Source of the DNA: Polyporus tsugae
Taxonomy: Eukaryota > Basidiomycota > Agaricomycetes > Polyporales > Polyporaceae
DNA: 64,000 bases
Direction of reading: 5' to 3'
NCBI GenBank assembly: GCA_024305745.1
Contig: JAHRBS010000007.1
Coordinates: forward strand, 2,914,001 to 2,978,000
Part shown: piece after piece, positions 55,689 to 64,000 of the stretch
Position numbering within the stretch: position 1 is the first letter of the stretch
Layout of the letters: every line of letters starts with the position of its first letter
Translations under genes and position numbers: made by a program
The notes under the pieces: model-generated
Databases searched by the model: none
Seen by the model: the letters and a program-made list of their open reading frames with translations, nothing else
What the model was told of the DNA's origin: nothing

Positions 55689-57680
55689 TCACCTGTACAT
55701 CCCGCTGACCATGGAGGGGCCGGTGACCTTGCTCCACGGCGACGGGGCGAGGCGCGAGTACCGCTGCTCGACGCGCGGCGCATCGGGCCGGGGCCGGTGT
55801 GCCGGAGGGGGCAGAGGGGGCGGGGGCACGGATTTTGGCGGGAGCGGCTGCGGGTGGGGCGCGTGCCCGCCCTTCTGGGGAGGAGGAGGGGGTGCGCCGC
55901 CTGGCGTGGCGCGGGTCTTCCAGTTGTTCCGGATCGAGGCGGAGCGAGACAGCAGCTGGTTGCAAAAAGAAGAAGCGTGAGGTGAGAAGGCGTGTCAAGA
56001 GCTGCGGTAAAGCGGTAACGAGGGCGAGGCGGAAGGGAAGAGTACGTACGACGTCCTTCTCGATGCCGTCCGCGATGCTTTTGATGATGTTGTCTACGAC
56101 GGACTTGTGGTTCCCGTGCGGCTTGTCGTCGCGGAAGCGCATCATGCGCCAGAGCTCCTGCGCGGAGTCCCAGTGCACCTCGACCACGCGGTCGTCGAGC
56201 TGCTCGCTCGACGTCTTCATCCTGCTTTCAGCACGCATACAGTCAGGTCCGCGATATGGTCAGGTCCGCGAGGGAAAAAAGAAGCCGACTGACCTCTCCC
56301 ATTCGTCATCCTCGACGTGCATTATGTCATAGAATTCGTAGCGCGGCACGCCGCGGTCGTCGCCGCACCAGACGTGGAGTTCGAAGATGGGCTTTGTCTG
56401 GAAATCCGGTACTTTGGGCTTCCCAGGCGTCGGCGAAAAGCGGAGGACGAGCTTGAAGTCTATCGAATTTTCTGACGGGGGCTTCCACTTCAAACTACCG
56501 TACGCGACGGACCGCGTATCAGCCAAGCTCAAGGACACGGGCAGCATATGGAAGGGGGAAGGAAGGAAGGAACGCACATATTGGGATCCGTGCCGGGCGC
56601 GTACGGCGTGCTGACGCATGTGTAGATGAGCCCGTCATTCCCGTGCTGAAGCTGCGGTATGTCGATATTGAACACGTCCTCCACGCGATACGAGAACTTG
56701 ACGTCCTTGACTTTGAACCTGATGAGGACACAAGCTTAACAAAACCATGTCGGATGACGTGCACCGGACGACCACGTACTCAAAGGGTTGCTGCATGGCC
56801 ATATGAGGGTGGTCTCGCATCATTTTTCGGTACGGCTCGTAGACCCACTTCTGTAACCGCTGTACGAGCGAGCCTCATGTCAGCTGACGGCACGGAGGTG
56901 ACGGCACTATAAGAAGTGGGACAAGTCACGCACGCCGTATCTCTTGTCCAACGGCCGGGACATTACGTTCTGGTCGTCAGCGACGAGACAATCGAAGGCG
57001 AGATAACGTAGGGTTTCCTGTAAAGGCGACAAGAAAGGAAGGCAAGCGAAAGGCACAGAGGCACGCGTTCAGCATACGAGTGGGAGGTGGAGGGACGAAA
57101 TGACTGACTTGTTTGGTGTGGGGGTCGACGTCGATGACGAGCTCGCCGTCAACGATTGTACTGCGAAGGGGTTTGCGGGGATCTTCATGGTGAGGGAAAT
57201 AAAGGCCGGTGAGTTCCCGGTAGGAATTGTGGCGGTCGATCTGAGAAGCGTAACGAGACAGGCATGTGGGTGGATTGGGCGACAGAAGGTTGGGGCCGTA
57301 CTCACAAGGTAAACCATTTGGTCGCAGGTCGTGATATTTGTGTGGATGAGGAGAAGGACACGGATACCGTCTGATTTCTCGGCGACCCAGTAACTGCAAC
57401 ATGACGCCAACATTGTAGCACCAGAGATGTATAGACAAAGAACGACACGTACTCTTGAGCCTCCAACTTCTCCAGGTCCTTGGCTGCGAAACTGACGGGC
57501 TGAGCTCCAGGAAAGCTTGATTGCGACATTGATTTAGGTGAAGGTGGGCGAGAGATTCGGGTGCGCCACATACCGTTCATTGTCGATATGACAGAGAGAG
57601 GCGACGTGTCGTTTGAGCCAGTGCTCCTGGTCAGAGTTGTGGGCGACGGGGTTGCCAGGGATGTCAGGTATTCGGACCAT
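55689..57680 (-). CDS. CEG1: mRNA-capping enzyme guanylyltransferase subunit
   Basis: The enzyme transfers GMP from GTP to the 5' diphosphate of nascent mRNA, bound to the RNA polymerase II CTD. About ten exons, roughly 443 aa (yeast Ceg1 459). Start ATG is 57678-57680 (MVRIPDIPGNPVAHN). Nucleotidyltransferase motifs are motif I WVAEKSDGIRVLL (GMP-linked Lys at about residue 63), motif III STIVDGELVID, LAFDCLVAD, motif IV NDGLIYTC, and motif V ILKWKPPSENS. The OB-fold follows (FELHVWCGDDRGVPRYEFYD, VEVHWDSAQELWRMMRFRDD and KPHGN). After EKD the last exon is a Pro-rich tail (PPPPPQKGGHAPHPQPLPPK), ending MVSGMYR. A (CTG)7 run lies just upstream of the ATG. Confidence 0.94.
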
Positions 57681-58137
57681 GGTGGGAGACAGCAGCAGCA
57701 GCAGCAGCAGTTGCAGACGAGAAGAACAGACTTTGGGCCGGCTAACGCAGCCACTCACTAAAACTACTGTAACTAGAACTACTAACACTGTAACACTCCC
57801 AAAACGGCCAACACGCTGTGACCCCGCACGTGAGCGTACCCCTATCTGGACAACGTCTTGTCACATCCTTGCCTGTCACTTTGACTCCACGCAGCTGACA
57901 ACCGACGCCCACGTCCAGCAACCGCCGCCTCAGAGGGCGGTCCCGACTGTAACACAGGGGGCCTAGTCAACGCAGTGACTCGACCACTCTCTTATCGCAC
58001 CCCGGCGCATAGGCCAGCGGCGGCTGCAGCGATCGATTCTTTTCGCTCTCATACCATAGTATACAGTAAAGAAGGTAATTAAAACATGTACACAGCGCTG
58101 CGACAAACGAACGAAACCCCTCTCCTTCACGTACAGT
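57681..58137. promoter_or_regulatory. CEG1 5' flank and SKP1 3' flank, with a CAG/CTG triplet run
   Basis: 457 bp. A (CAG)7-like run (about 57690-57710 on the plus strand, CTG on the transcribed minus strand) begins roughly 10 nt upstream of the CEG1 start codon and probably lies in its 5' leader. No further gene was recognised. Confidence 0.5.
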
Positions 58138-59007
58138 CTAGCGATCCTCGGCCCATTCCTGCAAAAGCACACGCCGAGTCAGTATCCTCGTGCTACTCCA
58201 AACCACGGCGATCAGTACTCACGTTTTCCTTCTTGATTTGAGCCTGAAAAAACGATGGATGCACGTCAGTAAATGATGCTCTCAGGAGAGCACAAAGCAG
58301 AACGAGGCACTCACCTCCTCCTCGGGCGTGAAGTCGTTGACGATGTTGAACAGCTTGCGGATCTCCTCAGGGGTCTTGCCCTTGATCATGTTCGCCACAG
58401 TCTTGCATCCCACATCGCTACAGCCACGCCACGCATCGTTAGCGCCCCATACGTCACCACCGATGTCGGCGACGAGCTCTCAAGAAAGGAGACATACAGC
58501 AGGGGCTTGATGTCGAGGTAGTTGGCGGCGAGGATGATCTCAAAGAGCATCTCCTGATCGACCGTGATGAACTTCTGGTCCCACTCGCTAATGTCCGTCG
58601 TCCGCTTGCGCGTCTCGTCCTGGTTCTGCTCTGCGTCCGCCGCGGGCAGAGGCTCGCCACGGTGGTGCTCGCAGTACTCGAGAACCTATGCCGCGGTAGC
58701 GTGCGCAGCACGACACGAAGAGATGGTGATCGCAGGTCAGCGCCTCCGTTTCAATGCCGCCACTCTCGACGACCTCCTCTCACCTTCTTCAGTACACTCG
58801 ACGAGACGTTCGGGAGTGGGATCGGCTGGTCGCTCTCGCCGACATCTGTGCAGAGGGGCAAAAATATGGGAGTGAGGGGGGTTATTAGGGTCCAAAACGG
58901 AGCGTGGCGTGCGCACCCTCAAGCATGTTTTTGATAAGGACGCTGCGCTCAGCAACCTCCTTGTCGACGACGAACTGCTCGTTATCGGAAGTGACGAGGA
59001 GAACCAT
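58138..59007 (-). CDS. SKP1: SCF ubiquitin ligase adaptor SKP1
   Basis: SKP1 links F-box proteins to cullin 1 in SCF ligases. Six or so exons give about 161 aa, the usual size. Start ATG is 59005-59007 ([20 protein letters not shown]). BTB/POZ-type fold strings follow: [59 protein letters not shown] and NYLDIKPLL. The F-box-binding C-terminus reads [39 protein letters not shown] and EWAEDR. AQIKKEN is encoded by a 21-nt micro-exon (58223-58243) and the last exon carries EWAEDR-stop. It is divergent from bL27m by 251 bp. Two F-box proteins, its potential partners, are also in the window. Confidence 0.97.
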
Positions 59008-59258
59008 GATTGAAGTAGAGTGAGTCGGGAGGACAGAGAGGGGCCGATGGTGGGTTGATTGAAGGAGGGTGCGGAGTGCGACGCAAGAACAGGGTCGGCG
59101 TTCTCGAGTCTTTACATAGATGCTTATTATATAAGCAATGAGCGCCCGTCAGTGGATTGCCTCCCTTTCCGCGAGGGCCGTCGACTGTTGTCTCCGCCTT
59201 TGCTCGTTGTCCCGGCTCCGCTTTCATCAATCACCCAAGAGTACTGGTGGCCAACGCA

Positions 59259-59954
59259 ATGTCCCTCCAAGCTTTGTGGCGCTGCGCGGAAGTCCTCAAA
59301 AACCCGTTTAGGACAGCTGGTGCGCGGCGCAGTTCTTTTGGCCCTGACTTTTGACTCCAATCCTGTCCACCGGCGACCTTCTATCCCTGCCACAGGTTTG
59401 GGCTCCGTCCGCACGGCCACAAAGCGTGCGGGAGGAACCGTCTCCAACCACGGAGGCTCCCCCGGAAAGCGGCTCGGCGTAAAGAAGTTTTCTGGTGCGT
59501 GCCGCTTTGTGCGTACTCGTCATTGATGTTGTTGTCATAGCTGACGTTTGTGCACAAATGCTGCCAGACGAATATGTCATCCCTGGCAACATCCTTGTCC
59601 GCCAGCGCGGCACCGTCTTCCACCCGGGACAACATGTACGTGCCCCCCGCTATTATCATAACGATTCATGCATACCAAGCGTTGTTGCGTCACGGTCGTC
59701 GCGCTTTCGAATAGGTGAAAATTGGTCGCGACCACACCCTCTACGCGACAGTACCGGGATTCGTCCGCTTCTACAAGATACCCGGCACGCGCAAGGACCG
59801 CAAGTTCGTCGGTGTCGTCCTCGAAAAAGGCGAGAAGCTCCCCCGCGACGAGACGAACTGCGGTCGGAGCCGCTTCTTCGGTCTCGTCGACCTCAACGCA
59901 TTTAACAAGGAGTCCCCCGCAACAGAAGCGATAGTAGCATCATCGTCATCATGA
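59259..59954 (+). CDS. MRPL27: Mitochondrial large-subunit ribosomal protein bL27m
   Basis: bL27 of the mitochondrial ribosome, near the peptidyl-transferase centre. Four exons, about 155 aa. Exon 1 starts at ATG 59259 (MSLQALWRCAEVLKNPFRTA), a mitochondrial presequence with no acidic residue except one Glu. The splice after ACAGCTG (donor GTGCGC) joins to GLGSVRTATKRAGGTVSNHG. The bL27 signature follows: GGSPGKRLGVKKFSDEYVIP, GNILVRQRGTVFHPGQHVKI and GRDHTLYATVPGFVRFYK. The C-terminal extension (ETNCGRSRFFGLVDLNAFNK) is fungal. The N-terminal exon reads out of frame without the splice, which supports the intron. It is divergent from SKP1. Confidence 0.95.
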
Positions 59955-60250
59955 CCCAAACAATATACACTTCTCTCGTCTTGTACGCTCTGTTTGCTTT
60001 CGCGTCGAGCACGAGTCCATTGTGCAACGTGTAACGTACACCTCTAGTAACTAATATTATAATCACATTGACATAGGCTGGTGAAGCATCGTTTGACTGT
60101 CTTCTAACTAGGTATACAGGTATACACGGGTGATTGGCTGGGGGAGGGTCAAAAGTACACAGCAGAAGCAAGCAAAAGCTAAACATACAATCCAAAACTT
60201 CACATCCAAAATCGGCCACGAGGAGGGAGGGTGGGATATATGCGCTCCCT
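59955..60250. other. Convergent intergenic space, bL27m/F-box
   Basis: 296 bp between facing stops. No feature was recognised. Confidence 0.5.
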
Positions 60251-61951
60251 TCACCAGGCCGCATTTGGGAACTCGACGTGCGGCGTCTCGGGCGGGTCGA
60301 GGTCGACGGTCTCCACGACCTCGCGGAGCTCCTGGAGGTCCGTGCTCGCCATGTCCTCCACGTTCTCGTAGTGCGGCAGGCAGAGCGAGAGCCGCCGCAG
60401 CGAGTGTCCCGCGTCCTTGCGCTCCTTCGCAAACCGCCACCACTGGAGGGACGACCAGGTCTTGTCGTCGATCAGCGTCACCGTCTCGAGGAGCGGGCAG
60501 GCCAGCTTGCCCGTGATCTGGTCGTGGTGCGAGAGCGCGGAGAGGATGACGCGGCAAAAGCCGCTGTCCGTGATGCTCTGCAGGCGGATGTGCAGCGTGC
60601 GGAGGAGGGGCATCCGCGACAGGACCGATAGCCAGACGTCCTTCGAGAAGCCCATGTGCGGGTGGTAGTACGACGTCTCCGCGATCGTGAACTCCTCGAG
60701 GAGGTTGAGGTCGAGCGTCTTCACAATCGACTCCAGCAGCTGGCCGGACACGGTGGGCATGTCCCCGATGTCGCTCCCGTTCTCGATCGTCGCGATGACC
60801 TGGAACGGGTGCTTCGCCGTCATGCCCTCGACGATGACGCCGCCGCTCGAGCTGCGGTACGCGATCTGCAGTTTCCGAATGTCGCGTAGGGGGTGGCTCT
60901 CGCTCAGCTCCTCTGGCACACCCCAGGTGAACCGGAAGTCGCTCCGACGCTCGAGCCACACGCTTACGCGCAGCTGGCAGTTCGGCACGATGAGCCGGTC
61001 CAGCAGGTTGGTAACAACGGATGCGCCGCAGCGTGCAATGTCAATGCGGCGGAGGTTGTCCAGCCGGATCTGGCGTCGAGGTTGGTCGTCCTGCTCGAGC
61101 AGTTGGTTGATCACGAAACGCGCCTTGACTGTGACGAACATCTCGAGCACAGGACATGCCTCCAGCATGTCGAGGAGCTGAGCGAGCTCCATGGTGATCA
61201 GGTCGCGCTTCCTACCTCTGATGAAGAGCTCCTTCAAGTTGCCGAACGTGATAGAGCCCATTTGCGGGTATGAGTAGGAGAGCTTCATGACGGTGAGGCG
61301 AGGCGTCTTGCCTCCAAATACGGGTGGCAATGCAAAGCATTTGCCGTCTGCCCGCACGCGATAGAGATAGAACGTCTCGAGTTGTGGTGCGGGCGCGTCA
61401 ATCAGGCCACTGACCAGTGGTGATACGTTCCCGTCGTCGTCGTGCAGAAGCGTCCATGGGATATAGATATGGCGCATGCGACTCATCTGGGGCAGGACGC
61501 GGTCGACGACGTCCTTTGCGTTGTTGAGGGTCGCTCGCGAGTCGATAACGAATGTGAGTGGGGCGTCCATCGAACGCTCGAGGCATGTGAGTGCCGCCTC
61601 GGGGTACCGCGTACTGATTTGTGTCCACATTGAGGAAGACATCAGGGCAATGGCTCGCCAGCGGTAACAGACCTGGGCGAGGTAACTCCATGAGCATGAG
61701 CCGAATGTCGAACTGAGCGGGTGGTCGTGGTCCTCGAGCAGATCGAGAAATACGGTCGCCAGGATATCCGGGGTTAGCCTGTGGATAGGGCGGAGGGAAT
61801 TGCGGTACCGCTTGAGCAAGGCAACCGAGTAGTCAAGACTGTCTATCTGGGAGCTCGTCAACGCTAGGATCGACTACTGCGGGACAGCTTTCATCTCACC
61901 TGTGCTGCGATGTTGGTGGGATCCCCAACGCTGCTGGGCCAGGGGCGGCAT
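60251..61951 (-). CDS. F-box-like protein (second in window)
   Basis: A long exon (60251-61861 or so) of about 535 codons starts inside SSQIDSLDYSVALLKRYRNS. An F-box-like motif follows, LRPIHRLTPDILATVFLDLL...YLAQVCYRWRAIALMSSSMW, then a long C-terminal LRR-type region (PQLETFYLYRVRADGKCF, LLDMLEACPVLEMFVTVKA, LSRMPLLRTLHIRLQ). The last residues read DPPETPHVEFPNAAW. The long exon has no ATG at its 5' end. The nearest solution is exon 1 at ATG 61949-61951 (MPPLAQQRWGSHQHRST) with a 36-nt intron (GTGAGA...CCTAG), shorter than usual. An alternative is an upstream exon ending PEWNGP before a GTGAGT donor at about 61994. The role as an SCF adaptor is inferred. Confidence 0.72.
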
Positions 61952-62840
61952 TAGTGCGCTGCGGCTGGGTCCTCGGTATCCGAATACACTCACTGGGGCC
62001 CATTCCACTCGGGCAGGTCCCATAGTGCGGGGTTGAGTAGGTGCGAGAGAGTCAACCTCGTTGGGCTCGGGCTCGGCAGGGTGGCCTCCTCAACCAGAGG
62101 GAGGAGCGGGAGTACGGGAGGGAGAGTAGAGACAGTGGCCATGGGCAGCGACGTCGAGGGAGGAGTGGATGTTGGACGTCGGAAGCCAACTGCGTTCACG
62201 GAATTGGCGCGCATAGAGTCAGGATTCTCGACCACTGCCCCATATCATCGACATCCCTCGTCCCACTCCGGACCTCGCTTCTCGCGGATAGAGTCACTGC
62301 CAGGAAAACATGGCGGCTCACTCTCCCCCGTTTTGGGATCCTTTGATACACCCACCACGCCCCCAAGAACCGCATCGGCACGTTGCAATATCACCTAATG
62401 CTCCGAGGCGCCCTCCGACTTCCAACACGTTGCCAATGCGGGATATTAGGGTCCACCAGCGCAGAAATGAAAGCCAGACGAGCGGGGATCTTCCTGAGAT
62501 TAGGATGGGTAGAAGGCCAGAGGCACAGGAGATGGTGAGGGTACATCGCGGTTGAGAGCAAAACTGCCATCGATTTTGCCCGGTGGTCCCATCGCCCCGC
62601 GCGGGGGTAATCACTTGTCCCCTTGTGGGCCCTTGCCCCAGACCGCGTCCCCACAGTACTTGTCTCCACGTCGAGTTCGCGGTATTCAACGGCGACGAAC
62701 GTGGCGAACCAATAATAGCCGTTCCCGCATTCAGTTAACTATAACGGACATCTCACGCGATGCTTCCGACCCAGCTACCGTTGCCCTCACGCAAGGGTTG
62801 TCGGTGACCTCCATCTCTTGAAACATAAGGTCAACTCAAG
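61952..62840. other. Space between F-box and DUF3074 genes, possible unresolved exon
   Basis: 889 bp. On the minus strand an open stretch (61995-62214) reads MRANSVNAVGFRRPTSTPPS and ends LTLSHLLNPALWDLPEWNGP before a strong GTGAGT donor. It may be an upstream exon of the F-box gene or a piece of another gene. A plus-strand frame (62310-62555) is Pro/Arg-rich and unconvincing. Otherwise this would be the divergent promoter region. Confidence 0.35.
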
Positions 62841-63866
62841 ATGTCTGGTTCAGAACTGTACTTGTCGATCACCCCTCTCAAACTGTCGGGTATGTTCTGC
62901 TTCATCCGTTTTCTGCTGCATCGGGATGCAGAAGCTTAAATGGTCCTCCAGAGATACCGTCTGAAGATGCTATCATCAAGGCTGGTCGCGAAGTTTTGGA
63001 CGAGGCAGAGTCCTGGAAACAAGGGAAGAGCTACCACCACCACACTGTTAAAACGTTCCACCGCAAGAAGGGTCCGAAAGACGGCGCTGCTTGGTATGCC
63101 CGTGTAAGCGAGCACGACAAGGAGGATGCAACCTTCGAAGAGTTCTGGAGCAAGCTCGGGGAGAATAAGGCAGAGAACGAAATGCAGTGCGTTGTTTGCG
63201 GATCCCCCTGCTAGCGGCCGAGGACTAATCCTCCCCGCCAAGGTATGTCCCCGAGATTGAGAAGGTCCAACTTATCAAGCAGATCTCCCCGAATCAGTCT
63301 GTATGGACGCTCTTTTACCGCTTCCCGCCTCCGGTTTCACCTCGCGTTTTCACCGTTGTGCAAACTACGTGGTTGAGCGAGACTTCTCCTCGGACAGGGT
63401 AAGTCGGTCCTCTGTCATGATCGCGTCGATCTGCACTTACCCACCCACCAATAGTATTATCGTGTCTGTACCTGTCGACGTTTCTGATGACGCCGATGCC
63501 GAGAAGCTGGAGGAGAAGGGCGTGAAGGGCCGCTACTCGAGTGTCGAGCGCATCCAGGAGCTCGACAACGGCAAGGTCGAGTGGCGTATGGCGACCTCCA
63601 GCACCCCGGGCGGGAGTATCCCACAGTTTGTGGCCGACTCCTCAATGGCCAGCACAATCTCGAACGTAGGCAGCCTTCTGAGCCATTACTCCGAACATTG
63701 CTCATCTCTAACCGTGCAGGACGTCAAACACTTCATTGCGTGGTTAAAGGGAGTACGTGACTCGAAGGAGACCGCCGTGCCTGCCTCTGCCACCGGCGAT
63801 GGTATACCTCCCTCGGCGGCCGAGACGGAAGGAGCTGGCTCGGAAGCTGCTTCTGGTGCTGCCTAA
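62841..63866 (+). CDS. DUF3074 (START-like) domain protein
   Basis: Five exons, about 265 aa, from ATG 62841 (MSGSELYLSITPLKLS). The family-like order is AIIKAGREVLDEAESWKQGK, YHHHTVKTFHRKKGPKDGAA, WYARVSEHDKED, YVPEIEKVQLIKQISPNQSV, TLFYRFPPPVSPRVFTVVQT, IIVSVPVDVSDD, RYSSVERIQELDNGKVEWRM and GGSIPQFVADSSMASTISND. The last helix is VKHFIAWLKGVRDSK, followed by an Ala/Thr-rich tail. DUF3074 proteins have a helix-grip lipid-binding fold and unknown function in fungi; no ligand can be told here. The junction after 63187 (ATGCA joined to GTATGTCCC) keeps the frame. The stop is at 63864-63866. Confidence 0.85.
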
Positions 63867-64000
63867 TAACAGCCACTCGACTCCGTCCAGCGTTGCATTG
63901 ATATCTTCCCTCAATGTCTCTCTATTCCCCACCCATGCGCAGATTGGTTAACGTAGTCTACGCCCATGATTCCCCCTGGTCCGGTCTGTTCAGATATCAT
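63867..64000. other. Window end, 3' flank of the DUF3074 gene
   Basis: 134 bp after the stop codon. No feature was recognised. Confidence 0.5.

Noticed and set aside
55277..55783. Minus-strand frame downstream of CEG1
   Set aside because: It overlaps the CEG1 tail in another frame, with skewed composition and no family resemblance.
60108..60959. Second long minus-strand frame overlapping the F-box gene
   Set aside because: Arg/His/Pro-biased translation typical of a shifted frame in GC-rich coding DNA. The F-box frame carries the domain.
1..64000. CRISPR arrays, bacterial operons, rRNA genes
   Set aside because: No regularly spaced repeat array, Shine-Dalgarno-led gene run or rRNA-like sequence was seen. 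The genes are intron-rich and fungal.

Overview
This window is nuclear DNA from a filamentous basidiomycete, most likely an agaricomycete and possibly a polypore. The evidence is a GC-rich, gene-dense layout; coding exons interrupted by many short introns (mostly 45-65 nt, GT-AG, often with a CTAAC/CTGAC-like branch site); no bacterial operons, rRNA, tRNA or CRISPR; and a gene set of eukaryotic housekeeping proteins with fungal features (RRN6, PIG-M type GPI14, two F-box proteins, a DUF3074 protein). Species assignment is an inference.

Layout, left to right. 0-6 kb: 3' tail of an unidentified plus-strand gene, an orphan nuclear protein (-), OGG1 (+), N-myristoyltransferase (+). 6-15.3 kb: UFD1 (-), CCT4 (+), AP-4 epsilon adaptin (-), BUB2 (+). 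15.6-25 kb: mitochondrial carrier (-), RRN6 (-), mitoribosomal uL3m (+), a decayed gene fragment, an inositol polyphosphate 5-phosphatase (+). 25-37 kb: two tandem MFS transporters (-,-), GMF (+), GPI14, SAR1 and SRP102 (all -). 37-50 kb: UTP21 (+), F-box protein (-), Tim17-like membrane protein (+), MED16 (-), proteasome assembly chaperone 3 (+), guanine deaminase (-). 50-54 kb: the most unusual stretch, with a complete 392-bp MITE (33-bp perfect inverted repeats, 8-bp target duplication), then a cluster of five ACGCGT (MCB-type) sites, four as GACGCGTC palindromes and three of these exactly 20 bp apart, followed by an S/T-P-rich orphan gene with an acidic-hydrophobic C-terminus. 55-64 kb: mRNA capping guanylyltransferase (-), SKP1 (-), mitoribosomal bL27m (+), F-box protein (-), DUF3074 protein (+).

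Most neighbours alternate strand, so many genes share short head-to-head promoters (160-350 bp): orphan/OGG1, UFD1/CCT4, AP-4e/BUB2, RRN6/uL3m, MFS2/GMF, SRP102/UTP21, F-box/Tim17-like, MED16/PSMG3, SKP1/bL27m. Themes recur: proteostasis (UFD1, CCT4, PSMG3, SKP1, F-box), ribosome making (RRN6, UTP21, uL3m, bL27m), secretory and membrane traffic (AP-4e, SAR1, SRP102, GPI14, NMT) and transcription/RNA (MED16, CEG1). Exon models were built by hand from splice signals, reading-frame continuity and family conservation. Terminal coordinates are firm where an ATG or stop is stated; alternative starts are flagged.
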